From assembly GCF_002934265.1 (NCBI RefSeq), contig NZ_PTIX01000022.1, positions 1 to 64,000 of the forward strand: DNA of 64,000 bases, given 5' to 3'. Positions within the stretch are counted from its first letter, which is position 1. The number at the start of each line of letters is the position of its first letter. Shown piece by piece: positions 36,830-45,011 of this stretch. The translations under genes were made by a program, and so were the position numbers. The notes beneath the pieces were generated by a model that searched no databases, had not been told where the DNA came from, and was given only the letters and a program-made list of their open reading frames with translations. Source of the DNA: Actinokineospora auranticolor (lineage in GTDB: Bacteria > Actinomycetota > Actinomycetes > Mycobacteriales > Pseudonocardiaceae).

Positions 36830-36862
36830 CGACGGGGCCCGGCAGCGCGCCGGGCCCCGTCG
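36830..36862. terminator. Hairpin between iniB-like and iniA-like genes
   Basis: Perfect 14-base arms (36830-36843 and 36849-36862) with a five-base loop in the 80-base gap. It may attenuate read-through so that the iniB-like product is made in excess of the two GTPases, or protect the 3' end of a processed transcript. Confidence 0.75.
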
Positions 36863-36871
36863 CGGCCCTGG

Positions 36872-38296
36872 TCAGTGGCCGAGCCCCAGATCGCCCGCCA
36901 GCCCGCCGACGTCGGGCAGGTCCGCGTGCTCGCCACCCAGCGGGGTGCCCCCGACCAGGCCGCCGACCGACTCGGTGACGCCGCTGGTCACGTCCGGCAG
37001 CGGGTTGGCGACCGGGAGGTCCGGCAGCGCCGGGATCTCGGTGGGCAGGTCGACCGGCAGGTGCGGCAGCTCGGGGAGCGCGCCGTGCAGGTCGGTCGGC
37101 AGGTGGTCGGTGGGCAGGTCCACCGGGAGGTCCGCGGGCACGTCGACTGGCAGCGCCCCGGGCAGGTCGGTCGGCAGGTCCGCCGGGAGGTCCACCGGGA
37201 GCTGGTCGACGGCGGGCAGGTCCGCGAGCTGGGCCTGGTCCAGCACGTCGGCCGGGGAGGTCGGCAGCGTGACCGCGCCGGGGACGTTGGTCAGGAAGCC
37301 GCCCAGGTTCCCGGGCGCGGAGCCGAGCAGTTCGCCGCCGGAGGAGACGTAGTCGGCCACCGTGCCCGCCGACAGGTCGCCGCCGCGCAGCAGGTCGCCC
37401 GCGTCCAGCGGCCCGTCGAGCAGCGCGGTGGGGTCGACGAGCCCGTTGAGGTCGGAGCCGAAGTCGAGCGCGCTGGTCGGGTCGATGGAGCTGTCGAGGT
37501 CGATGTCGCCGAGCGGGGTGACCGCGCTCGCGCCGGAACCGGACACCTCGACGCCCAAGGTGGACTGGCCGAACTCGACCGTCCCGGCGACGCCTGCGGT
37601 GGAGGCGGCGAACCCGGCGCCCGCGTCGACGCCGCCGGTGCCGAGGGCGAAGCCGCCGGTGGCGGTGCCGCCGTCGAACTCGGTGCCCGCGGTGAACGCG
37701 CCCGCGCTCGCCTCGGCGGCGACGCCGTCGGTCGAGGCCACCAGGCCGGTGCGGTAGTCGCCGAACTGGGTCTCACCGGAAGTCGCCGCGGTCACCCGGC
37801 TCAGCGACGCGTCGAGGTAGCCGTCGGCGGTGAGCTGGTCGGTCTCGAGGACGCCCGCCCCGCTCAGGGAGTGGCCGTCGGTCTCGACGTCGGCCAGGTA
37901 GCCGACGGCGGAGTTGGCGCCCGCGGTGCTCGCGGCGACGTCGGTGCCGTCGAAGCGCAGCTCCGAGTCGCCCGCGCCCGCGGCGGCGGCCACGGAGCTC
38001 AGCCCGGAGATCGGGTCGCCGCCGAGGTCGACCGCGCCCAGGTCCACCGGGTTCGCGCCGGTGTCGGCGTAGTCGAGCACCAGCGGGACCACGTCCTGCA
38101 CGTCCTGCGCGGTGATGTCGCCGAGGCCCGCGCCCGTGAGCGCGGCGGCGGGGTCGGCGGTGAACGCGGACCGCGCGGCCTCGTCGGTCAGCAGGGTCAG
38201 CACGAAGTCGTGCAGCGTCGGGTCGGGGGCGAAGGACTGGTCGGCCAGGACGGGGGCAAGCGGCTGGTCCGGTGTGCTCTGGGCGGAAGCGCTCAA
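36872..38296 (-). CDS. iniB: IniB-domain repetitive protein
   Basis: A 474-residue protein started at TTG 38296 (GAGGAG upstream). Residues about 25-75 (DPTLHDFVLTLLTDEAARSA, FTADPAAALTGAGL) are the IniB N-terminal domain. The middle 270 residues are Gly/Ala/Thr/Asp-rich with few large residues. Residues about 370-445 repeat LPVDLP/LPTDLP units in the manner of a proline-rich stalk. No signal peptide or membrane segment is seen, as in mycobacterial IniB, whose function is unknown. First gene of an iniB-iniA-iniC order and divergent from the Hsp70-like gene. Confidence 0.85.
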   Translation of the reverse strand: MSASAQSTPDQPLAPVLADQSFAPDPTLHDFVLTLLTDEAARSAFTADPAAALTGAGLGDITAQDVQDVVPLVLDYADTGANPVDLGAVDLGGDPISGLSSVAAAAGAGDSELRFDGTDVAASTAGANSAVGYLADVETDGHSLSGAGVLETDQLTADGYLDASLSRVTAATSGETQFGDYRTGLVASTDGVAAEASAGAFTAGTEFDGGTATGGFALGTGGVDAGAGFAASTAGVAGTVEFGQSTLGVEVSGSGASAVTPLGDIDLDSSIDPTSALDFGSDLNGLVDPTALLDGPLDAGDLLRGGDLSAGTVADYVSSGGELLGSAPGNLGGFLTNVPGAVTLPTSPADVLDQAQLADLPAVDQLPVDLPADLPTDLPGALPVDVPADLPVDLPTDHLPTDLHGALPELPHLPVDLPTEIPALPDLPVANPLPDVTSGVTESVGGLVGGTPLGGEHADLPDVGGLAGDLGLGH

Positions 38297-38565
38297 CGCT
38301 CTCGGTCTCCTCGGTGGGGCGTGCGTACCTGATCTTGAACGGTTACCGACGCTAGGGGCGGCGGCCGAACCGGGCATCGGGGATGACTCCCCGTCCTGCC
38401 CCCTACCCGAAAGGATGACGCTCGTTAACTCATTAGGGGATTAGGGGGTGTCATAATCACCGCCTGGGGCTGTGTGACCCGCCGTGGTACGTGGTACGAA
38501 CAGCCCAACGTTGCCCTCGGTGTCCGAGCGCACCCATCCCGTGGCCCACCAGGAGGACTCCCGCG
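38297..38565. promoter_or_regulatory. Divergent control region with four TAGGGG boxes
   Basis: The 269 bases between the iniB-like and Hsp70-like starts contain TAGGGG at 38353-38358, 38434-38439 and 38442-38447 and its complement at 38399-38404. The latter two plus-strand copies are an 8-base-period direct repeat (TTAGGGGA/TTAGGGGG). GGGGATGA at 38379-38386 resembles the MalT box. As the LuxR/STAND regulator is encoded next door, these are candidate binding sites. No such boxes were noticed at other promoters here. Confidence 0.5.
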
Positions 38566-39867
38566 ATGCCCTACGTCCTCGGCGTCGACGTCGGCCGCAC
38601 CCGCGGCGCGGCGGCGGTGTGCAGGCGGGCGCCGGGCGGGCGCGGACCGGCGGAGGTGGTCGCGCTGGACGCGGGCGCGCGCTGGGTGCCCGCCGTCATC
38701 GGCCTCGCCCCCGACGGCGCGGTGCTGGTCGGCCGCGCGGCGGACAAGCTGGCCGCGAGCAGGCCGGACCTCGTCGCCCGCGCCGTGGTCGACCGGGTCG
38801 GCGACGACACCGCGATCCTGCTCGGCGGCGACCTCTACCCGGCCGAGACCCTGCTGGCCGCCCTGGTCACCTGGATCGTGGACGTGGTCGCCGAGGCCGA
38901 GGGTGGCCCGCCGGAGCGACTCGCCGTCACCCACCCACCTGAGTGGGGGAACCTCCGACGGGGGCTGCTGCGCGACGCGCTGCGCGACGCGGGCTTCCCC
39001 GGGGCCGTGCTGATCCCGACCGTGGTCGCCGCCGCCGAGGCCCACCACGCGGTCGCTCGGCTCGCCGCGGGCGAGGAGTTGGTTGTCGCCCTGTTCGGCG
39101 GCCATTTGGTGGAACACGCGGTGCTGCGCCGTACCCCGGCGGCCTTCGACCTCGTTGCCCACCACGTGACCCCCGACGCAGGCGCCGCCGTCGACGATGT
39201 GCTGGCGCGCCACGTCCTGGCCGCCGCCGAACACGCGGAACGCCACGACCACACCGTGCCCGACCTGGCCGCCGCGGCCGGGCCCGCGCTGCTGCGCACC
39301 GCTTGCGCCACAGCCAAAGAGCGGCTCTCCACCGCGACCGAGGTCCGCGTGCCGGTGCCGCACCTGCGCACCGACGTCACCGTGACCCGCGCCCGGTTCG
39401 ACGAACTGGTCCACCCGCTGCTGGTCCCGGCCATCACCGCCACCCGCACCCTGCTGGCCCGCGCGCCCGCCGAGGCCACGGCCGTGCTCGCGGGCGGCAC
39501 CGCGCGGATCCCGCTGGTCGCCGCGCTCGCCGACAGCCCCGTGCTCGACGACCCGGCCACCGCCCCCGCGCGCGGCGCCGCGCTCGCCGTCAGCCCGCGC
39601 GAGCCCGCCGAACCGCCGCGCCTGGGCCCGGCCGGACCGCTGGTGCGCGACCCGGAGAGCGCGCCCGGCCTGGTGCCGGTCGACCAGGCCGGACCGACCC
39701 CGGCGCCGATGTCCACAATGGACGTGTCGGACGAGCCGCCGCCGCGGCCCCCGGTGCGCATCACCCCGCTGCGCCCACCCCGCGGCCGGTTCGCCCGCCA
39801 GGGCCCACCCGCTTGGCTGCCGAGACCGCGCAGGCCGCGGCACGACGAGGACCGGGACACGCCGTGA
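38566..39867 (+). CDS. Hsp70/actin-fold ATPase without substrate domain
   Basis: A 433-residue protein from ATG 38566 after AGGAGG. The N-terminus YVLGVDVGRTRGAAAV is the phosphate-1 loop of the Hsp70/actin fold. LAVTHPPEW and LFGGHLVEHAV stand at the family positions, and AVLAGGTARIPLVAAL is the adenosine motif. The chain ends after the nucleotide domain in a Pro/Arg-rich, probably disordered tail of about 80 residues; DnaK's peptide-binding domain is missing. It overlaps the LuxR-type regulator gene by four bases. This suggests that the ATPase and regulator work together, perhaps as sensor and effector. Confidence 0.85.
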   Translation: MPYVLGVDVGRTRGAAAVCRRAPGGRGPAEVVALDAGARWVPAVIGLAPDGAVLVGRAADKLAASRPDLVARAVVDRVGDDTAILLGGDLYPAETLLAALVTWIVDVVAEAEGGPPERLAVTHPPEWGNLRRGLLRDALRDAGFPGAVLIPTVVAAAEAHHAVARLAAGEELVVALFGGHLVEHAVLRRTPAAFDLVAHHVTPDAGAAVDDVLARHVLAAAEHAERHDHTVPDLAAAAGPALLRTACATAKERLSTATEVRVPVPHLRTDVTVTRARFDELVHPLLVPAITATRTLLARAPAEATAVLAGGTARIPLVAALADSPVLDDPATAPARGAALAVSPREPAEPPRLGPAGPLVRDPESAPGLVPVDQAGPTPAPMSTMDVSDEPPPRPPVRITPLRPPRGRFARQGPPAWLPRPRRPRHDEDRDTP

Positions 39868-42302
39868 TCCCCGGCCACGCGCACCCCGACGAACTGCTCC
39901 TCGACGAGCCCACCCGGCGGCTCTGCGCGGCCATCACCGGCGGCGCGCTCACCCCCGTGCGGCTGGCCGTGATCGCCCCCGGCGGCCACGGCAAGACCGC
40001 GCTGCTCGACCTGCTCGCCGCGACCGGGTCCGCCCGGCGCTACCGGCCCGGCACGGCCGAGGGGCCGCTGCTGCTGGTCGACGACGCGCACCTGTTGTCC
40101 GACAACGACTTCGCCGAACTGGCCGACTACGCCGCCGACGCGCGCGCCTGCCTGGTCGTCGCCGCCCGCCCCCGACCCCGGCCCGCCGCGCTGACCGCGT
40201 TGCTGGGTCGGCTGCGGGGTCAGGTCGTGCTGCGGCCCTTCGACCTCACCCGCACCCAGTCCTGCCTGCGGGCCCTGGCGGGCGACCCCGCCGCCGCGCC
40301 GCTGGTGCTGGCGCAGACCGGGGGCGTGCCGGGCTGGGTGCACCGCGTCGCCCCGCACCTGCCGCACCCGCCCGGCACCGACCACCTGCCGCCCGCCGCC
40401 GTGGAGGAGTTCCGCCTCGACGTCGAGCGGCTGCCCGCCGACCAGGTCACCGCGCTGCTCGCCGCCGAGGTCAACGCCGACGCCACCGCGCTGGCCGGGC
40501 TGCTCGACCGGACGCCGACCGAGGCCGCCGCCCTGGTCGACCAGGCCCGCGCCACCGGGCTGCTGGCGCCGGACGGCACCCTGCTGCCGCTGGCCGCCGC
40601 GGCGCTGCGGGTGCTCGTGCCCGCCGACCGGCGCGCGGACGTGCACGACCGGCTGGCCGCCGCGCGGCTGGGCCGCACCGGGCCGACCCGCGAGTTCGCC
40701 ACCGCGCTGCTGGCCGCCGAGGCGTCGAGCCCGGCGGCGGGCGCGGTGTACGCGGCGGCGGCCGCGGAGGCCGAACCCGCGCTGGCCGTGCGCCTGCACG
40801 CGGCGGCCGAGCACGCCGGGCACCCGGTCGACGAGGTCGGCCGGGCCGAGGCCGAGGCGCTCTCCGGTGACCTGGACGCCGCGCTGCGCCGGGCGGACGC
40901 GCTGGTGGCGGCCGGTGAGCACCGCGCGGCGCGGGTCGCCGCCGCCGCGCTGGCCTACCGCGGCCAGCCCGCGCGCAGCGCGGAGCTGTACCAGTGGGCC
41001 GGATCCGGTCCGTTCGCCGCCATCGGCCTGGCCGCCGCGGGGAGACTCGACGACGCTCGGGCCGCGGTGAGCGCCCCGGCGGGCAACGAGCCGCCGACGC
41101 TGTTCGCCACCGCGATGTCGCTGGCCGCTCGGGGCGTGCTCGACTCGGTCTCCGGTCGCGCCGCCGCACTGTCCACAGTGGTGCGTGCGGCCGAGGTGCT
41201 GGCACCGGTCGGGCGGCACGTGCTGATCCCGGACAGCCCCGCCGCGCTCGGCGCGATCCTGGCCGTGCACAGCGGTGAACTGGGTATCGCCGAACCGCTG
41301 CTGGCCCGCGCGCTCGACGCGGGCACCGGCGGTGACCTGCTGCGACCCCGGCACGCGCTGCTCGCCGCCTGGGTCGCGATGGTGCGCGGGGACACCCCGC
41401 GCGACGACCCGGCCGCGGTCGCCGGGACCGCGCGGCGCACGCCCCGGGACCGGCTGTTCGAGGTCGGGCTGGCGGTTGGCACCGCCCGGCGGGCGGGCGA
41501 CCTGGCCGCGCTGCGCGGGATCTGGGAGCAGGCCTACGAGGCGGTGGTCCGCCACGAGGTCGACCTGTTCACCCTGCTGCCGCTGGGCGAGTTCGCGGTC
41601 GCCGCGGCCCGGCTGGGCGACCGCGAGCGGTTCGCCCCGCACCTGGACCGGGCCTGGGCGCTGCTGCGCGACCTGGGCGACCCGCCCGCGTGGGCGTCGG
41701 TGCTGCACTGGCACTGCCTGCACGCGGAGATCACCGCGGAGATCACCACGGCCGAGGCCCCCGAGGTCACCGCGCGCAGGCACGCGACCGCGGTCGCGCA
41801 CGCCGAGGCGCTGGCGGGGGCCGCCGAGGCCGGACTGTTCCACGCCGCGCTGGCCGACGCGGCCCGTTGCTGGCTCGACATCGCCGGAGGGTCCGAAGTG
41901 GACGCTGAACGAGTGGAGAAGGCGGCCCGGGGGCTGCACACCGCGGGACTGCGCTGGGACGGCGCGCGGCTGGCCGGTCAGGCGGCCATCCGGACGACCG
42001 ACCGCAAGCGCATGCTCGGCCTGCTGGACTGCGCCCGCGCGTTGCGCGGCAGCGCGGCCACGCGGTCGGAGGGGGCGGCGCCCGACCCGTCCGGCATGGC
42101 GCGGTTGAGCGACCGCGAGCTGCAGGTCGCGGAGTTGGTGCTGGTGGGGTTGACGTACAAGCAGGTCGGCGACCGGCTGTTCATCTCCGCGAAAACCGTG
42201 GAGCACCACATGGCCAGGATGCGGTCGCGCCTGGGCGCCACCAGCCGAGGCGACCTGCTGGCCCAGCTGCGCACCCTGCTCGGCGAGCGCATCGCGGGCT
42301 GA
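39864..42302 (+). CDS. STAND/LuxR-family regulator, IniR-like
   Basis: An 812-residue protein from GTG 39864 overlapping the Hsp70-like gene. It has a P-loop APGGHGKTALLDLL (residues 39-50), Walker B LLLVDDAHLL (70-78), a long TPR-like helical sensor region (about 270-720) and a C-terminal LuxR helix-turn-helix (LSDRELQVAELVLVGLTYKQ, then FISAKTVEHHMARMRSRLG). The MalT-like order and the size match mycobacterial IniR, which activates iniBAC and is reported to respond to trehalose. Placement beside an iniBAC-like operon supports the same role; orthology was not tested. Confidence 0.85.
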   Translation: MIPGHAHPDELLLDEPTRRLCAAITGGALTPVRLAVIAPGGHGKTALLDLLAATGSARRYRPGTAEGPLLLVDDAHLLSDNDFAELADYAADARACLVVAARPRPRPAALTALLGRLRGQVVLRPFDLTRTQSCLRALAGDPAAAPLVLAQTGGVPGWVHRVAPHLPHPPGTDHLPPAAVEEFRLDVERLPADQVTALLAAEVNADATALAGLLDRTPTEAAALVDQARATGLLAPDGTLLPLAAAALRVLVPADRRADVHDRLAAARLGRTGPTREFATALLAAEASSPAAGAVYAAAAAEAEPALAVRLHAAAEHAGHPVDEVGRAEAEALSGDLDAALRRADALVAAGEHRAARVAAAALAYRGQPARSAELYQWAGSGPFAAIGLAAAGRLDDARAAVSAPAGNEPPTLFATAMSLAARGVLDSVSGRAAALSTVVRAAEVLAPVGRHVLIPDSPAALGAILAVHSGELGIAEPLLARALDAGTGGDLLRPRHALLAAWVAMVRGDTPRDDPAAVAGTARRTPRDRLFEVGLAVGTARRAGDLAALRGIWEQAYEAVVRHEVDLFTLLPLGEFAVAAARLGDRERFAPHLDRAWALLRDLGDPPAWASVLHWHCLHAEITAEITTAEAPEVTARRHATAVAHAEALAGAAEAGLFHAALADAARCWLDIAGGSEVDAERVEKAARGLHTAGLRWDGARLAGQAAIRTTDRKRMLGLLDCARALRGSAATRSEGAAPDPSGMARLSDRELQVAELVLVGLTYKQVGDRLFISAKTVEHHMARMRSRLGATSRGDLLAQLRTLLGERIAG

Positions 42303-42327
42303 TCTCCGTCCACAGTGGACGGATCGG

Positions 42328-42762
42328 CTACGAGGTGAAGACCAGGATCAGGGCGAGGATGCCCAGCGGGGCCAGCGCCCACCACGTGCCGGTGAACGCC
42401 ACCACGGCCACCGTGCTGACGCCCGCGACACCGAGGAAGGCGAACAGCCCCCGGTTGTTGCGGTGCGTCCGGTGCGGTTCCCACAGCCCGTTCGCCTGCT
42501 CCGGCTGCGGCTGCGCCACCCCGCGCGGCACCGGTACGGGCGCGGGCGCCGGGGTGGGGGCCGGGTCGAACGTCGGGTGTGGTCGGGGCAGGTCGACGAA
42601 GAGGGCGCGCAGGTCGGCCCGGACGCGGGCGGCCGTGGCGGCGGCGCAGCGCTGCTCGTACTCGGAGATCTCCAACCGGCCGCCCGCCAGGTGCTCGGCC
42701 AGCGCCTCGACGGCCCGCTCGCGGTCGGACGTCCCGACCCGGATCTCCGCCTCGCTCCCCAT
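42328..42762 (-). CDS. DUF1707 membrane protein
   Basis: A 144-residue protein. Residues 7-60 (IRVGTSDRERAVEALAEHLA, RLEISEYEQRCAAATAARV) are DUF1707, a small SHOCT-like helical domain. A Pro/Ala linker follows and then two hydrophobic helices at the C-terminus (about 104-142). DUF1707 proteins are a typical actinobacterial group of unknown function, usually membrane-attached as here. Its stop faces the regulator gene across 25 bases that hold one CCACAGTGG palindrome. Confidence 0.88.
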   Translation of the reverse strand: MGSEAEIRVGTSDRERAVEALAEHLAGGRLEISEYEQRCAAATAARVRADLRALFVDLPRPHPTFDPAPTPAPAPVPVPRGVAQPQPEQANGLWEPHRTHRNNRGLFAFLGVAGVSTVAVVAFTGTWWALAPLGILALILVFTS

Positions 42763-42783
42763 GGCCGCCAGTTTACGCGGAAC

Positions 42784-43338
42784 CTAGGCGGCTTCGCGGT
42801 GCACGGCCTCGATTTCCACCAGTACGCGTACCTCGTCGCCCACGGCGAGGTTGCCGTTGGCCAGTTTGCTCTGGAAGACGATCCCGAAGTCCGCCCGGCT
42901 GATCGTGGTGCTCGCCGAGAACGCGGCCTTCGGCGTGCCGTCGAGGCCGACGCCGAAGCCGAGCAGCTCCAGGTCGAGGGTGATGGCCTTGGTGACGCCG
43001 CGCAGGGTGAGGTCGGCGTCGAGCAGGTAGTGCTCGCCGTGCTCCCGCAGGCCGGTGGACCGCAGCGTGGCGGTCGGGTGGTTCTCGACGTCGAAGAACT
43101 CGCCGCCGAGCAGGTGCCGGTTGAAGCTCTCGAGGCCGGTGTCGAAGGACGCGGTGTCGATCTCGGCGTGGAAGGTCGAGCCCAGCGGGTCGGCGGCGGT
43201 GACGATCTCGCCGGAGAACCGCTCGAAGCTGCGCCGGTAGCGGGTCAACCCCAGGTGCCGGACCACGAACGAGACGTCGGAGTGGATCGGGTCGATGTCC
43301 CAGGTGCCCGCGATGTAGCCGGTGATCGTGCTGGTCAA
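42784..43338 (-). CDS. YceI-family lipid-binding protein
   Basis: A 184-residue protein started at TTG 43338 with GAGGAG eight bases upstream; the longer ATG frame adds an unlikely N-terminus. It has the YceI lipocalin-like pattern: GTWDIDPIHSDVSFVVRHLG, the FDTGLESFNRHLLGGEFFDV segment, HYLLDADLTLRGVTKAITLD and the final RADFGIVFQSKLANGNLAVG. YceI proteins bind isoprenoid-type lipids in a beta-barrel. There is no signal peptide, so this copy is cytoplasmic, as is common in actinomycetes. Confidence 0.93.
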   Translation of the reverse strand: MTSTITGYIAGTWDIDPIHSDVSFVVRHLGLTRYRRSFERFSGEIVTAADPLGSTFHAEIDTASFDTGLESFNRHLLGGEFFDVENHPTATLRSTGLREHGEHYLLDADLTLRGVTKAITLDLELLGFGVGLDGTPKAAFSASTTISRADFGIVFQSKLANGNLAVGDEVRVLVEIEAVHREAA

Positions 43339-43465
43339 GGCGATTACTCCTCGTAGGGGGTGAGCCGGTGGCCTACCACCCGAACGGTGGCACCGCGCGG
43401 GGGTGCAGTCAAAGATCACCTCGCCCGTCCCGGACTCCGGGACGCCGCGACATACCCTCGACGGC

Positions 43466-44710
43466 GTGACCTATGACGTGGACACCGTCCGTACCCACTT
43501 CCCCGCCCTGACCGAGGGCGCGGCCCACTTCGACGGCCCCGGCGGATCCCAGGTGCCGGTCCAGGTGGCCGAGGCGATCGCCGCGACCATGCTCAGCGCC
43601 CTGTCCAACCGCGGTCAGGTGACCGCCGCCGAACGGCGCGCGGACCAGGTGGTCGCCGACGCCCGGCAGGCGGTCGCCGACCTGCTCGGCGCCGACCCGG
43701 CGGGGGTGGTGTTCGGCCGGAGCATGACCCAGGTGACCTACGACCTGTCCCGCGCGCTGGCCAAGGAGTGGGGCCCGGGCGACGAGGTCGTCGTCACCCG
43801 CCTCGACCACGACGCGAACATCCGCCCGTGGGTCCAGGCGGCGACCGCCGCCGGTGCTTCCGTGCGGTGGGTGGACTTCGACCGCTCGACGGGCGAGCTG
43901 CCGGTGTCCGCGGTGGCGGACGCGCTCGGCCCGCGAACCAGACTGGTCGCCTTCACGGCGGCGTCGAACCTGCTCGGCACCCGCCCGGACGTCCTCGCCA
44001 TCAGCGCGGCGGCCCACGACGCCGGGGCGCTGACGTATGTGGACGGCGTGCACCTGACCGCCCACGACCTGGTTGACGTGCGGGAGTTCGGCGCGGACTT
44101 CTACGCGTGCTCGCCGTACAAGTTCCTGGGACCGCACCTGGGCGCGGTGGCGGCCGACCCGGCCTTGCTGGACCGGCTGCGCCCGGACAAGCTGCTGCCG
44201 TCGTCGGACGCGGTCCCGGAGCGGTTCGAGTGGGGGACGTTGCCGTACGAGTCGTTGGCGGGCGTGACGGCCGCTATCGACTTCCTGGCTGGGCTGGTCG
44301 CCTCCGGGGGAACCCGGCGGGAGCGTCTGGCCCGTTCCTTCGCCGCCCTGACCACTCACGAGTCAACCCTGGTCAATCGCCTGATCACCGGCCTGACCGC
44401 GCTACCGGGGATCACCGTGCACGGCTCCCCGAAGCACCGCACCCCAACGGTCCTGTTCACCGTCGACGGCATCGCCCCGAGGACCGTCTACGAGCGGTTG
44501 GCCCTGTCGGGGATCAACGCCCCGGCGAGCCACTTCTACGCCATCGAGTGCTCGCGGTGGCTCGGCCTGGGCGACGCTGGAGGGGTGCGGGCCGGGATCG
44601 CGCCGTACACCAACGAATCCGACGTAGACCGCCTGCTGACCGCCTTGGTGGACCTGGTTTCCCGACCTCAGGGTCTCCGACCTCGACACCGCTCGACCTC
44701 CGAGCTGTAG
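43466..44710 (+). CDS. Class V PLP aminotransferase (cysteine-desulfurase-like)
   Basis: A 414-residue protein from GTG 43466. It begins HFPALTEGAAHFDGPGGSQV, has the class V blocks FGRSMTQVTYDLSRALA, VVVTRLDHDANIRPW, TAASNLLGTRPDV, VDGVHLTAHDL and the PLP lysine in SPYKFLGPHLG. This corresponds to the 'cysteine desulfurase-like' (TIGR01976) branch, where desulfurase activity is not established. No Suf or Isc genes are near, so a different C-S or transamination substrate is likely. Divergent from YceI across 127 bases. Confidence 0.88.
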   Translation: MTYDVDTVRTHFPALTEGAAHFDGPGGSQVPVQVAEAIAATMLSALSNRGQVTAAERRADQVVADARQAVADLLGADPAGVVFGRSMTQVTYDLSRALAKEWGPGDEVVVTRLDHDANIRPWVQAATAAGASVRWVDFDRSTGELPVSAVADALGPRTRLVAFTAASNLLGTRPDVLAISAAAHDAGALTYVDGVHLTAHDLVDVREFGADFYACSPYKFLGPHLGAVAADPALLDRLRPDKLLPSSDAVPERFEWGTLPYESLAGVTAAIDFLAGLVASGGTRRERLARSFAALTTHESTLVNRLITGLTALPGITVHGSPKHRTPTVLFTVDGIAPRTVYERLALSGINAPASHFYAIECSRWLGLGDAGGVRAGIAPYTNESDVDRLLTALVDLVSRPQGLRPRHRSTSEL

Positions 44711-45011
44711 GCCCGGCGGTGCTATCCGCCTCCAACCCTCCGCAGCGCCACACGACCCCCTGTTGCGCCACCCGTCCCAACCCACCCACAACTCTCGCCC
44801 GGTTGTCCACCGGCTTGATCATCTCCGCCGAGAACTGTCGGTCCCCGCCGGTGAATGGACACCGGGGGCCGGCTGCATGTCTTGATCAACACTTCGTGAC
44901 CGCGACCGCTCGACCGACGCCGCTTGATCGAACCCCGAAGAGGGGCCGAGGCCCCGTCCACCCCCCGAGCAGGGTGGACGGGGCCTCGGTTGCTCGCCCC
45001 CGCGGGTGGGG
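44711..45011. other. Intergenic region between convergent genes
   Basis: Contains the terminator at 44946-44989. The remaining 230 bases are less GC-biased and include two TTGATCAA-like palindromes (around 44815 and 44883). No gene or RNA is recognisable. Confidence 0.5.
44946..44989. terminator. Bidirectional intrinsic terminator
   Basis: Perfect 18-base arms (44946-44963 and 44972-44989) with an eight-base loop between the PLP-enzyme gene (plus) and the S1 protease gene (minus). Confidence 0.92.

Noticed and set aside
36872-38296. Adhesin or LPxTG surface protein
   Set aside because: Repeats suggest it, but there is no signal peptide or sorting signal and the N-terminal domain fits IniB.
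38835-42209. 1124-codon open frame on the minus strand
   Set aside because: Antisense to the Hsp70-like and STAND/LuxR genes, which have clear motifs and ribosome sites.
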